Assembly: GCF_913063425.1 (NCBI RefSeq)
Contig: NZ_CAJXYK010000008.1
Coordinates: 1-64,000 of the forward strand
Reading direction: 5' to 3'
Source of the DNA: an uncultured Thiohalocapsa sp.
GTDB lineage: Bacteria > Pseudomonadota > Gammaproteobacteria > Chromatiales > Chromatiaceae
Length of the DNA: 64,000 bases
Of the stretch, positions 52,506-62,074 are shown piece by piece. Position numbers and translations under genes: made by a program. A model generated the notes under the pieces. The model did not search any database and had not been told where the DNA came from. It saw nothing but the letters and a program-made list of their open reading frames with translations. The first letter of the stretch is position 1. Each line of letters begins with the position of its first letter.

Positions 52506-52540
52506 TACTGTTATTTTAGACAGTTTCTGTGGCTCGGCAA
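52506..52540 (-). promoter_or_regulatory. lexA promoter overlapped by a near-consensus LexA box
   Basis: TACTGTTATTTTAGACAGTT (52506-52525) has the CTGT-N8-ACAG core of gammaproteobacterial SOS boxes. Read leftward, a -10 TAAAAT (52513-52518) lies inside the box and a -35 TTGCCG (52535-52540) lies 16 bases upstream. LexA bound here would block the polymerase directly, so the operon is autoregulated and damage-inducible. Confidence 0.85.
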
Positions 52541-52564
52541 GGGCGGTCTTGCTGCCAGCATCAA

Positions 52565-52668
52565 GTATACTGTCACCAGTGGAATGGAATTCCAGTTACC
52601 GTCCCCGCTTTTCGTCCCCGCTTTTCCGGCATTTATGTGCTTTCTTTTCAGTATACCGTCCCCTTTTC
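52565..52668. repeat. Short CGTCCCC-type repeats between lexA and nth
   Basis: The 13-mer CGTCCCCGCTTTT occurs twice in tandem (52600-52612, 52613-52625), and GTATACCGTCCCC follows at 52651-52663; GTATACTGTCACC is at 52565-52577. The GTATAC plus GTCCCC elements are the reverse complement of the GGGGACG...GATAC units found at 53957-54001, in opposite orientation. No transposase is present. Confidence 0.6.
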
Positions 52669-52736
52669 TTTGCGCAGGTGCCCGTTGCGTGAAGCCCTTC
52701 CGCGGTGCTGCGCCATGCCGCTATCCTTGCCGCGCC

Positions 52737-53471
52737 ATGAACCGAGCCAAACGCACCGAGATCTTCGAGCGCCTGCGGGCGGCCAACCCGGCGCCGACGA
52801 CGGAGCTTGCCTACGCGAGCACCTTCGAGCTCCTGGTGGCCGTGATCCTGTCGGCCCAGGCGACGGACAAGGGCGTCAACAAGGCCACAGCACGGCTGTT
52901 TCCGGTGGCCAACACGCCGCAGGCGATCCTGGACCTGGGCGAGGCCGGGCTCAAGGCGCACATCAAGACCATCGGCCTCTTCAACAGCAAGGCCAAGAAC
53001 ATCCTGGCCGCCTGCCGCATCCTGGTGGATGAGCACGGCGGGGAGGTGCCGCGGGAGCGCAAGGCACTGGAGGCCCTGCCCGGCGTCGGGCGCAAGACCG
53101 CGAATGTCGTCCTGAACACCGCCTTCGGTGAGCCGGCCATGGCCGTGGACACGCACATCTTCCGCGTCGCCAACCGCACCCGCATCGCCCAGGGCAAGAC
53201 GCCGCTCGCGGTGGAGCAGCGCCTGCTGCGGCTGGTGCCGAAGGAATTCCTGCAAGACGCCCACCACTGGCTCATCCTGCACGGGCGCTATGTCTGCACC
53301 GCGCGCAAGCCGCGCTGCCATGAGTGCATCATCGCCGACCTGTGCGAATACAAGCAGAAAACGCCGGCGCCCGATGGCGCAGGGCAGACGGCCAGCGCCG
53401 GCGCTGCCGTGCACGGCGCGGACGTCGTCGCAGGGGGGCATGAAAAGCCGGCGGCCGACGCCACTTCCTGA
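52737..53471 (+). CDS. nth: Endonuclease III
   Basis: Nth removes oxidised pyrimidines and nicks the abasic site. The 244-residue protein has the helix-hairpin-helix with catalytic Lys and Asp (EALPGVGRKTANVVLN, and VDTHIFRVANR) and the [4Fe-4S] ligands C-x6-C-x2-C-x5-C in CTARKPRCHECIIADLC. About 30 extra residues follow the cluster. The ATG at 52737 starts MNRAKRTEIFERL, matching family starts; upstream open frame is repeat sequence. Confidence 0.95.
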   Translation: MNRAKRTEIFERLRAANPAPTTELAYASTFELLVAVILSAQATDKGVNKATARLFPVANTPQAILDLGEAGLKAHIKTIGLFNSKAKNILAACRILVDEHGGEVPRERKALEALPGVGRKTANVVLNTAFGEPAMAVDTHIFRVANRTRIAQGKTPLAVEQRLLRLVPKEFLQDAHHWLILHGRYVCTARKPRCHECIIADLCEYKQKTPAPDGAGQTASAGAAVHGADVVAGGHEKPAADATS

Positions 53472-53499
53472 AGCCCGTCACGGCTCAGGAGACCTGCCC

Positions 53500-53946
53500 A
53501 TGCTCGGCCCCCAGCGCGACCCCTATCGCCGCCGCTTCGTCGAAGCCTGGCAGAAGGCCCAGCGCGGCGACCCGCTGGACCCGCTGGAGCAGCGCATCGC
53601 CGAAGTGGTGCGCAGGCACCCCGAGTACCACAACCTGCTCGAAGACACGGACAAGGCGTTGGCGAAGGACTGGCTGCCGGAGGGCGGCGAGACCAACCCC
53701 TTCCTGCACATGGCGCTGCACCTGGCCTTGCTGGAGCAGCTGGGCGCGGACCATCCCCCGGGCATCGGCGCCCTGTACGACAGCGCGCTGCGCGTGCACA
53801 GCGACGCCCACGCCCTGGAGCACCGCATCATCGACTGCCTGGCGGAGTCCATGTGGCGCATGCAGCGCGAGGGCCGCGAGGACGACCCCGCCCACTACCT
53901 CGCCTGCATCCGCCACCAGCTGGGCCTACCGCCCACCACCGCGTAA
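53500..53946 (+). CDS. DUF1841 family protein
   Basis: The 148-residue protein fits DUF1841: FVEAWQKAQRGDPLDPLEQRI, HPEYHNLLED, NPFLHMALHLALLEQLGAD and the ACIRHQLGL end. The family lies beside nth or related repair genes in many proteobacteria; its function is unknown. AGGAGA is seven bases before the ATG. Histidines in HMALH and AHALEH might bind a metal. Confidence 0.9.
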   Translation: MLGPQRDPYRRRFVEAWQKAQRGDPLDPLEQRIAEVVRRHPEYHNLLEDTDKALAKDWLPEGGETNPFLHMALHLALLEQLGADHPPGIGALYDSALRVHSDAHALEHRIIDCLAESMWRMQREGREDDPAHYLACIRHQLGLPPTTA

Positions 53947-53956
53947 CCCGAATGAC

Positions 53957-54001
53957 GGGGACGATTTGGGGACGTGATACCAAGATTCGGGGACGTGATA
54001 C
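53957..54001. repeat. GGGGACGTGATAC tandem repeats
   Basis: GGGGACG at 53957-53963 is followed by two full GGGGACGTGATAC units (53968-53980 and 53989-54001), 21 bases apart. They fill the gap between the converging DUF1841 and pntB genes. Related elements, inverted, precede nth. Confidence 0.7.
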
Positions 54002-54041
54002 TTAATCCCCCGCCCCTGAAGCAACGGGGGCAGCCACCCGA

Positions 54042-55442
<1,401 letters not shown>

Positions 55443-55454
55443 GCGTCTGCCCCC

Positions 55455-55739
55455 TTACTTCTTCTTCTTGAACATGGACAGCATCCGGTGTGTCACCAGA
55501 AAGCCGCCGAAGACGTTGATGCTGGCCAGCAGCACCGCGAGGAAGCCCATGCCGGAGGCGAGCCAGCCGGCCTCGTCGAGGCCGGTAACCAGCAGCGCAC
55601 CCACCAGCACGATGCCCGAGATGGCATTGGTGAGCGCCACCAGCGGTGTGTGCAGGGACGGCGTCACGCCCCAGACGACGTAGTAGCCGATGAAGCAGGC
55701 GAGGACGAAGACGTAGAGGGCGGTGAGGGATTCGGACAT
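55455..55739 (-). CDS. pntAB: NAD(P) transhydrogenase subunit alpha, membrane part
   Basis: This 94-residue protein holds the three-helix membrane part of the alpha subunit, a separate gene as in Rhodospirillum-type enzymes. It has [33 protein letters not shown] and [18 protein letters not shown]. It lies between the NAD-binding alpha gene and pntB. Confidence 0.93.
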   Translation of the reverse strand: MSESLTALYVFVLACFIGYYVVWGVTPSLHTPLVALTNAISGIVLVGALLVTGLDEAGWLASGMGFLAVLLASINVFGGFLVTHRMLSMFKKKK

Positions 55740-55959
55740 CCGGTTGGCTCCAGTGTGGCTGTGGTTCCGGAGGATGGTCGTTGTTCGCGACCCTGCGTGG
55801 GATGTTGAGGGGTCGATGGCTCACGCGAGGACCAGGCGCTGTCGCCGATGCGGCGTGCAGACCCGCCGCGACGCCGGGGCGCAGAGCGCCCGGGACGCGT
55901 GACACCGCAGAGCGATGTCACGCGCACTTCATACGGCGATGCGCTCCTGCCGCATGCGC

Positions 55960-57051
55960 TCAAGCCCCCACCTGCATGGCCTTGGTGATCTCGTCTTCGC
56001 TCAAATCCTTGAGCGCCAGGCCCGAGTCGGTCTTGTCCACCATGATCTCCAGCAGGTTGGCGAGGTTCTTCGCGTAGAAGGCGCTCGCGTCCGCCGGCAC
56101 CATGGCCGGGTAGTTGGTGTGGCCGATGAGGTTCACGCCGTGGCGCTGGACGATTTCATCGGCCTCGGTGAGCTTGCAGTTGCCGCCGTTGGCCGCGGCG
56201 AGGTCGACGATGACCGAGCCCTCCCGCATGCGCCGGACCACGTCCTCGGTGATCAGCTCCGGCGCCGGCCGGCAGGGGATCAGCGCCGTGGTGACGATCA
56301 CATGCGCCTTGGCCAGCTCGTCCGCCAGCAGTTGCTGCTGCTTGGCCTTGGCCTCCTCCGACAGCTCTTTGGCATAGCCGCCCTCCCCCGCGCCGCTTTC
56401 GCCCAAGTCCAGCTCGATGGCCTTGGCGCCGAGGGACTCGATCTGCTCCTTGGTTTCGGGACGGACGTCATAGGCATGGACATCGGCACCAAGCCGCCGC
56501 GCCGTGGCGATGGCCTGGAGCCCGGCCACACCGGCGCCGAGAACCACCAGCCGCGCCGGCTTTGCGGAGCCCGCCGAGGTCATCATCATCGGGAAGAAGC
56601 GCCCGTAGCGGGCGGCGGCCTCGATGACAGCGCGGTAGCCCGCGATGTTGCTCTGTGACGAGAGCGCGTCCATCGACTGCGCCCGGGAGATGCGCGGCAT
56701 CCGCTCCATGCCGAGCACCGTCACGCCGTTCTCCACCATGCGGGCGACGGTCGGGTCCTCGCCGCAGCTCTCCAGCAGGCTGATGTAGACGGCGCCCGAG
56801 CGCACCGCGGCGGCCTCGTCGTCGGTGGGCCGGCGCACCTTGAGGACGATGTCGGCGCCGAAACAGGCGTCACGCTGGACCACCTGAGCACCGGCGGCCT
56901 CGTAAGCGGCATCGGTGTAGTGCGCGGCGGCACCGGCGCCGGCCTCCAGCAGCACCTCGAAGCCCTGCTTGATGAGCTTCTGGGCGACCTCCGGCGTGGT
57001 GGCGACGCGGGTCTCGCCGGCGAGCGATTCTTTGGGGATTCCGAGCTTCAT
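55960..57051 (-). CDS. pntAA: NAD(P) transhydrogenase subunit alpha, NAD-binding part
   Basis: The 363-residue soluble subunit binds NAD(H). It reads MKLGIPKESLAGETRVATTP at the start, with ISRAQSMDALSSQSNIAGYRAV and the Rossmann motif VVLGAGVAGLQAIATARRLGA, then GHTNYPAMVPADASAFYAKN near the end. A 220-base gap separates it from the membrane part, long for this operon; it holds no other gene. Confidence 0.95.
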   Translation of the reverse strand: MKLGIPKESLAGETRVATTPEVAQKLIKQGFEVLLEAGAGAAAHYTDAAYEAAGAQVVQRDACFGADIVLKVRRPTDDEAAAVRSGAVYISLLESCGEDPTVARMVENGVTVLGMERMPRISRAQSMDALSSQSNIAGYRAVIEAAARYGRFFPMMMTSAGSAKPARLVVLGAGVAGLQAIATARRLGADVHAYDVRPETKEQIESLGAKAIELDLGESGAGEGGYAKELSEEAKAKQQQLLADELAKAHVIVTTALIPCRPAPELITEDVVRRMREGSVIVDLAAANGGNCKLTEADEIVQRHGVNLIGHTNYPAMVPADASAFYAKNLANLLEIMVDKTDSGLALKDLSEDEITKAMQVGA

Positions 57052-57185
57052 GGGCAGGTGGGCTCGTGCTGATTGTTGTCACTGCGGCCGTTTGGCATGG
57101 CCGATGCGCGGGCGGCGCATTATCGACCCTGCCCCGGGCGATCTCAAGGAAGGCCCGCCGCGGTCAGCGCCCCGCCTGCGCCCGG

Positions 57186-57761
57186 TCAATCCGCAGCGAG
57201 CTGCTCGGCGAGGTCCGCCATCAGGTCCGGGTGCCAGAGCATACAGGGGTGGCACAGGGCCGGGATGCGCCTGCTGTCCGCCAGCTGCCAGTCGGCGCTG
57301 TCCTGCGGGATGATCACCGCATCGAAGGGCGTCCAGTAGGCGAAGAGCTCCATGCGGTCCAGCTTGTGCGCGCTCCCACCGAGCCGCGCCAGAAAGTCGC
57401 TGTGCGGCCGCATCTGCCTGGCGCCCTCGCCTGGATAGCCATAGGCCCAGATGGTGCCCTGCATGGGCGAGGCGATGGCGGCGAACCGGTCCACCCGCGC
57501 GTGCCCGCCCAGCTCCTGAAGGTACCAGCGCGACACCAGCCCGCCCATGCTGAAGCCCACCAGCGCGAAGGGCGCCTGCGGCCCGAAGGCCGCGCGGATC
57601 TCGCCCTTCAGCTGCTGCGCCAGCGCCGGCAGCCCATCGCGGCCGTCGTTCGGCGTCAGCGACGGCGCCAGGCAGACATGCCCGCGCGCTTCAAGGTACG
57701 GCTTGAGCGTCTTGAACTTGCTGCCGGTGTCGAAAATGCCGTGGACCAGGACGACGCGCAT
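57186..57761 (-). CDS. Alpha/beta hydrolase (lipase-like)
   Basis: The 191-residue cytoplasmic protein has VVLVHGIFDTGSKF and the nucleophile elbow GFSMGG (Ser71). A catalytic His is expected near the C-terminus (PALCHPCM or WHPDLM). No signal peptide is seen. GGAGGTGA seven bases upstream is a strong ribosome site. The substrate is unknown; the sequence resembles EstA-like small esterases. Confidence 0.82.
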   Translation of the reverse strand: MRVVLVHGIFDTGSKFKTLKPYLEARGHVCLAPSLTPNDGRDGLPALAQQLKGEIRAAFGPQAPFALVGFSMGGLVSRWYLQELGGHARVDRFAAIASPMQGTIWAYGYPGEGARQMRPHSDFLARLGGSAHKLDRMELFAYWTPFDAVIIPQDSADWQLADSRRIPALCHPCMLWHPDLMADLAEQLAAD

Positions 57762-57998
57762 GCTTCACCTCCAGGGCGGCGCCTCACGCAGCGGCGCAAC
57801 GGGAAACCGGCGCAACGGAGCAAGCGCCCCTGGGGGCGCCGAGTTTCACTCGGCCGCACCCGGCCCGCGCCCGATGCCCGCGCCGGCTGCTCGAAGGAAG
57901 CCAATGGCGGAGCCAATGGCGGGCCAGGCTGACGCCAAGCCGCACAGACACGCCGAACGGACCGTCGAGCCAGCTGCGCTGCCGCTCAGCCCAACCCG

Positions 57999-58865
57999 TC
58001 ACCGCGCCGGTTTCCGCCCCTCGATGGTGGCCGACACCACATAGTCCTCCACGCCACGCCCCGGCACCCAGTCCCGGATAAACTCGCGCGACGCATCCTT
58101 CGGCGCGATCACCACGTCCACGAACCCCGCCGCCGCCAGCATCGCCTCCAGCACATCCACCCGCGACGCGCCCGCGACACAGGCCGCATGCAGATAGGGA
58201 TCATCGCGCATCGCCGCCGGCAGCTCCGCCGTGGCCACCACGTCAGAGATGGCAAGCCGCCCACCCGGCTTCAGCACCCGGAACGCCTCGCGAAACACCT
58301 GCGGCTTGTCAGGCGACAGATTGATGACGCAGTTGGAGATGATCGCGTCAACCGTCCCGTCCGCCACCGGCAGGTGCTCGATCTCGCCGAGCCGAAACTC
58401 GACATTGCCGAAGCCGCCCCGCACCGCATTGCCCCGCGCCTTGCTCAGCATGTCCGGCGTCATGTCCACGCCGATGACCCGGCCCTGCGCGCCCACCTCG
58501 GCAGCCGCCAGAAAGCAGTCGAAGCCGCCGCCGGCCCCCAGGTCCAGCACGGTCTCGCCCGGCTGCAACGACGCAATGGCCCGCGGATTGCCGCAGCCGA
58601 GACCCATGTCGGCCCCCGCGGGCACCGCGGCCAGATCCGCATCCGAGTAGCCGAGGCGCAGCGACAGCAGCCGGTTGATCTGCTCGTCCTCCGACACGCC
58701 GCAGCAGCTCGACGCCTCGCCACAGCAGTCGCCCGCGTCGCTGGCCTGGGCCACCTGGGCATAGGCGCTGCGGACTCGATTGCGGGTGGCGTCGTCGCCC
58801 TGCCCATCGGACTCGGCGCTTGTCGTGCTCCCGGCGGCTACGGGCAGTTCGGGGAAGTTTGCCAT
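57999..58865 (-). CDS. arsM: Arsenite S-adenosylmethionine methyltransferase
   Basis: ArsM methylates arsenite, giving volatile or exported products. The 288-residue protein has the N-terminal Cys pairs (DCCGEASSCCG), GLGCGNPRAIASL, the SAM motif VLDLGAGGGFDCFLAA, ISNCVINLSPDK and HAACVAGA, which include the conserved arsenic-binding cysteines. GGAG precedes the ATG. No arsR or arsenic transporter is next to it, so it would be controlled elsewhere or be constitutive. Confidence 0.92.
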   Translation of the reverse strand: MANFPELPVAAGSTTSAESDGQGDDATRNRVRSAYAQVAQASDAGDCCGEASSCCGVSEDEQINRLLSLRLGYSDADLAAVPAGADMGLGCGNPRAIASLQPGETVLDLGAGGGFDCFLAAAEVGAQGRVIGVDMTPDMLSKARGNAVRGGFGNVEFRLGEIEHLPVADGTVDAIISNCVINLSPDKPQVFREAFRVLKPGGRLAISDVVATAELPAAMRDDPYLHAACVAGASRVDVLEAMLAAAGFVDVVIAPKDASREFIRDWVPGRGVEDYVVSATIEGRKPAR

Positions 58866-59052
58866 GCTTCGGCTCCAACTCGGCTCAGGAAGAGCGCCGA
58901 TGCTAAGCCGTCCGCGCGGCGCTGCAAAGCCGTTGACCGGCGCCGAGACGCCTTGGGCATCGGCTGCGCGTCCGACGGTCGGTCCGCGCAGCGGAGGCGC
59001 GAACGATGCCGGGCACGCCGTGCTGTCGGCACAAGCCGGCTCCCCCGGCCGC

Positions 59053-59874
59053 TCAGGCCGTCGTCCCGTTCGGCGACTTCACCGCCCGCAGGATCTGCGA
59101 GGCGATCTCCTCGATGGACTGGCTGGTGGTGTTGAGCACCGGGATGGCGTGGCGCTTGAACATGGTCTGCGCCTCGCGGATGTCACGGCGGCAGCGCTCC
59201 GGGGAGGCATACTCGCTGCCGCGGCGGCGCTCTTCGCGGATCGCCTGAAGGCGCTGGGCGTCGATGGTGAGGCCGAAGGCGTGCTGCTTGGCCCCGATGA
59301 GCTCGGGCGGCAGGTCGCCGCGCTCGAAGTCCTCTTCGGTGATGGGGTGATTGGCGGCGCGCAGGCCGTAGTGCATGGCGAGATACAGGCAGGTGGGGGT
59401 CTTGCCGCTGCGCGAGACGCCCACCAGCACCACGTCGGCGTAGCGGAAGTTGTCCGGGCGCATGCCGTCATCGTTGGCCATGGCGAAATTGATGGCCTCG
59501 ATGCGCTTGGTGTACATGCTGGGCTTGGTGATGGCGTGGCTGCGGCCGGACTTGCGGCTGGGCGCCACGCCGAGCTCCATGCTGAGCGGCTCCACGAACT
59601 GCTCGAAGAGCTCCAGGTAAAAGCAGTTGCCGCGCCGCAGGATGTCGCCGATCTCCTGGTCCAGCATGGTGGCGAAAACGATGGGCCGCACGCCGTCGCG
59701 ACCGTACGCCTCGTCCATGCGCTGACACAGCGCCCGCGCCCGGGCTTCGGTGTTGATGTAGGGCATGTAGACCTGCTCGAAATCCACGGTGTCGAACTGC
59801 GACAGCAGGCTGTGGCCCATGGTCTCGGCGGTGATGCCGGTGCTCTCGGAGACGAAGTAGACGGTGCGTTTCAT
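59053..59874 (-). CDS. ppsR: Phosphoenolpyruvate synthase regulatory protein (kinase/pyrophosphorylase)
   Basis: PpsR (DUF299) switches PEP synthase off by ADP-dependent phosphorylation and on by phosphate-dependent release. The 273-residue protein begins MKRTVYFVSESTGITAETMG and carries the P-loop GVSRSGKTPTCLYLA and SMYTKRIEAINFAMANDDG. The partner ppsA is not in the window. A long open frame upstream of MKRTV is not coding. Confidence 0.95.
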   Translation of the reverse strand: MKRTVYFVSESTGITAETMGHSLLSQFDTVDFEQVYMPYINTEARARALCQRMDEAYGRDGVRPIVFATMLDQEIGDILRRGNCFYLELFEQFVEPLSMELGVAPSRKSGRSHAITKPSMYTKRIEAINFAMANDDGMRPDNFRYADVVLVGVSRSGKTPTCLYLAMHYGLRAANHPITEEDFERGDLPPELIGAKQHAFGLTIDAQRLQAIREERRRGSEYASPERCRRDIREAQTMFKRHAIPVLNTTSQSIEEIASQILRAVKSPNGTTA

Positions 59875-60232
59875 GGGCTTGAGGGCTGCGTCGTGGTGGT
59901 CTGCCTGGGGCCGGTGGGTCGGTCCTCGCGCCTCGCGGCCAGGATCGCAGGCGCCGCCGTGGGACGGGCTGGCCGCGGTGCCGGGGACACTCGGCGCAGC
60001 GCGCCCCGGCCTGTGACTCATATCAATGCGACCCGGATGCCCTTAGGAGCATATTAGCGAATGGTGACAGAGGGTCGCAGTCCGTACTCCGCACCTGCGT
60101 TATCGGCGCAGTCGCGTGGTACCGGCAGCTGTCCGACCCCTGTGGCCCTCGCCGCCTGCGGCCATTGCCCAAAGACAATAACCGCAAGCCGGCGACAGTC
60201 AAACAAAGCACTCCGCGACCGAGGCCCGAGCC
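59875..60232. other. Divergent gap between ppsR and the unknown ORF
   Basis: These 358 bases hold the promoters of two diverging genes. I see one CRP/FNR-like site, TGTGA-CTCATA-TCAAT (60012-60027), with a good left half. No gene is evident. Confidence 0.3.
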
Positions 60233-60697
60233 ATGCCCACCATCAGCAACGACCAAGACCTGCGCAGCCTGCTGCACAAGCTCCCGGCGGCACAGCAGCG
60301 CGTCATCGGCGTGCGCTTCGCCAAGAGCGTACAGCACCTGAGCCGGGACGAGCGCGTGAACCGCGCCATCGACACTGGTCTGCGCGCGGATGCCGCCCCG
60401 GACGAGCTGGAAGACGCCTACCGCGCCGCCAAGGCGTATGCCACCAAGACCTACACCGACTGCGGCAAGGACACGGACTGGCTGGCCCAGGCGGATCACT
60501 TCGTGGCCGCGGCGGTGGCCGCCGCGCTGACGCCGGACAATCTGCTGCCGGAGAAGACCAACCGCGCCTGGAAGGCCGCCATGCAGGCGCGTATGGCGAA
60601 CAACTGCGAGCTGGTGGAGAGCGACGACGACACCCACGGCGACGAGGTGCAGCGCCAGTACGCCATTGCGGACGAGTTTCTGGACGCTGCGGGCTGA
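60233..60697 (+). CDS. Hypothetical protein at the hydrogenase locus
   Basis: The 154-residue product has no family I can name. It is largely helical, with RVIGVRFAKSVQHLSRDERVNRAID, a central Cys (TDCGKDTDWLAQADHFVAAAVAAAL) and NRAWKAAMQARMANNCELVE. It has no signal peptide or membrane segment. GAGG lies nine bases before the ATG. It stands upstream of hypC and the hydrogenase genes but is separated from them by a repeat region, so a role in hydrogenase assembly is inference. Confidence 0.65.
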   Translation: MPTISNDQDLRSLLHKLPAAQQRVIGVRFAKSVQHLSRDERVNRAIDTGLRADAAPDELEDAYRAAKAYATKTYTDCGKDTDWLAQADHFVAAAVAAALTPDNLLPEKTNRAWKAAMQARMANNCELVESDDDTHGDEVQRQYAIADEFLDAAG

Positions 60698-60757
60698 GCT
60701 GGGCGCAGGCCGGGCGCCGGCTGGGCGCAGGCCGGGCGCTGGCTGGGTCAGGCGCCC
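60698..60757. repeat. 22-bp tandem repeat after the unknown ORF
   Basis: GCTGGGCGCAGGCCGGGCGC plus CG is followed by a second copy differing at one base (60720-60741) and a partial third. The array begins at the unknown ORF's stop codon. Confidence 0.75.
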
Positions 60758-60853
60758 GCTCGGCAGCTGCCCAGGCGGGCGCCGCTGAAGTCGATGAGGC
60801 GGCGTGACGCCCCATGCTGCTCGCCTCTCGAGGCGACCATCCACAGCCGAGGT

Positions 60854-60878
60854 GGCGGATGCGCTCCGCTTATCCGCC
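60854..60878. repeat. Hairpin repeat between converging genes
   Basis: GGCGGAT (60854-60860) and ATCCGCC (60872-60878) form a hairpin with the sequence GCGCTCCGCTT between them. The pattern GGCGGATGCGCT..CTTATCCGCC followed by CTACG is a type of intergenic palindrome seen in several proteobacteria. It lies between the converging unknown ORF and hypC and may end transcription. Confidence 0.55.
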
Positions 60879-60911
60879 CTACGCTGCTCGCAGCCTCTGT
60901 GATCTGAACCC

Positions 60912-61163
60912 CTATTGGGGCTGCGGAACGCTCTCCGCCGCCGGCACCGCCAGCATCTCGTCGTAGATGGCCCAGGCCTCGGCGGCGCGCTCGGCGTCGA
61001 TGCGTTCGATGACGTGGCCTAAGTGCACGACCACATAGTCGCCGATGCTGACCTCGTCCGGGCCCACCATCAGCAATGTCGCCTCGCGCACGGCCCCCTT
61101 GGCCTCACAGCGGGCGACAAGCCCGTCGATGGCGGTGATCTGCATCGGAATGCCCAAGCACAT
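60912..61163 (-). CDS. hypC: Hydrogenase maturation chaperone HypC/HupF
   Basis: HypC helps HypD load the Fe(CN)2CO unit and guides the large subunit. The 83-residue protein starts MCLGIPMQI, with the essential Cys2, and includes GDYVVVHLGHVIERID. It is transcribed away from the hydrogenase genes, unlike most hyp or hup clusters. No other hyp gene is in the window. Confidence 0.93.
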   Translation of the reverse strand: MCLGIPMQITAIDGLVARCEAKGAVREATLLMVGPDEVSIGDYVVVHLGHVIERIDAERAAEAWAIYDEMLAVPAAESVPQPQ

Positions 61164-61552
61164 GGTCGCGACCCGTTCAACTGGAAACTCCGGGCAGGCT
61201 AAGGCGCGCCGGCCGCCGTCGGCAAGCCGCAAGCGGCCTCTTCCTGTGCCGGATCAATCCGCCACGGACGGATCTGCGCGATCATCGCAGCGCTGTCCAC
61301 CGCGTACCCGCCAGCGCGCACTTGGTCGCAGGCTGCGGAACGCCTGGGGCGGGGCCAGCACGTTGCTCCCGCGCCGGCTGGTGCGCTGTCCCCGGGCGGC
61401 CTCCCGACCTCGGCGGTGACGGCCCGGCGCGACCTGTCCGGCCCACCCGGCCACCGGCCGCCGCCCACGACTCCAGCACCGCCGGCAGCGCACGGCGCCA
61501 TCGCCTTCCAACACCACCCGAGTCACATCGAGCCAAGCCCGACTGCAGACCC
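61164..61552. other. Divergent gap between hypC and the protease gene
   Basis: The 389 bases should hold two promoters. I see only a weak pair for hypC (TTGCCG and TTAGCC, 17 bases apart, read leftward). No gene or repeat stands out. Confidence 0.3.
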
Positions 61553-62074
61553 ATGACCGACCAAACCGATCAGGTATCCACCCCAGCCGCACCGACCACA
61601 CTGATCCTCGGCCTCGGCAATGTGCTGCTGACGGACGAGGCCCTGGGCGCCGCCGTGCTTCAGGCGCTCGCGCCCCTGGCCCAGGCCGACCCGGACATGC
61701 TGCTGTTGGACGGCGGCACGCTCAGCTTCACCCTCGCCGGGCCCATCGGCGAGGCGGCGCAGCTCGTCGTCGTGGACGCCGCGCGCATGGGCCAGACGCC
61801 CGGCACGGTGCGGGTGCTGGAGGGGGATGCCATGGACGCGCAGCTCTCCAAGCACGCCAACAATGTGCACGAGGTGAGCCTCGCGGACCTCTTCGACATC
61901 GCCCGACTCACCGACAGCCTGCCGGCGCGCCGCGCCCTGGTGGGTGTGGAGCCCGCGGTGGTGGACTGGGGGCGGGAGCTGAGCCCGCCGGTGGCGGCGG
62001 CGGTGCCCGAGGCGGTGGCAGCCATCGAGGCCCTGCTCGCGCGCTGGCGCAGCGAGGGCGCACCGGCATCCTGA
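61553..62074 (+). CDS. Hydrogenase maturation protease (HupD/HyaD family)
   Basis: The endopeptidase trims the C-terminus of the large subunit after nickel is inserted. The 173-residue protein has LGLGNVLLTDEALG (metal-ligand Glu; the usual Gly after it is Ala), VVVDAARMGQTPGTV (Asp ligand) and SKHANNVHEVSL (His ligand). The start is ATG 61553. It is 350 bases upstream of the HupH-like gene. Confidence 0.88.
   Translation: MTDQTDQVSTPAAPTTLILGLGNVLLTDEALGAAVLQALAPLAQADPDMLLLDGGTLSFTLAGPIGEAAQLVVVDAARMGQTPGTVRVLEGDAMDAQLSKHANNVHEVSLADLFDIARLTDSLPARRALVGVEPAVVDWGRELSPPVAAAVPEAVAAIEALLARWRSEGAPAS

Noticed and set aside
53957-54041. A possible CRISPR-like array near pntB
   Set aside because: Only two to three short units with no true spacers or cas genes; a REP-type repeat fits better.
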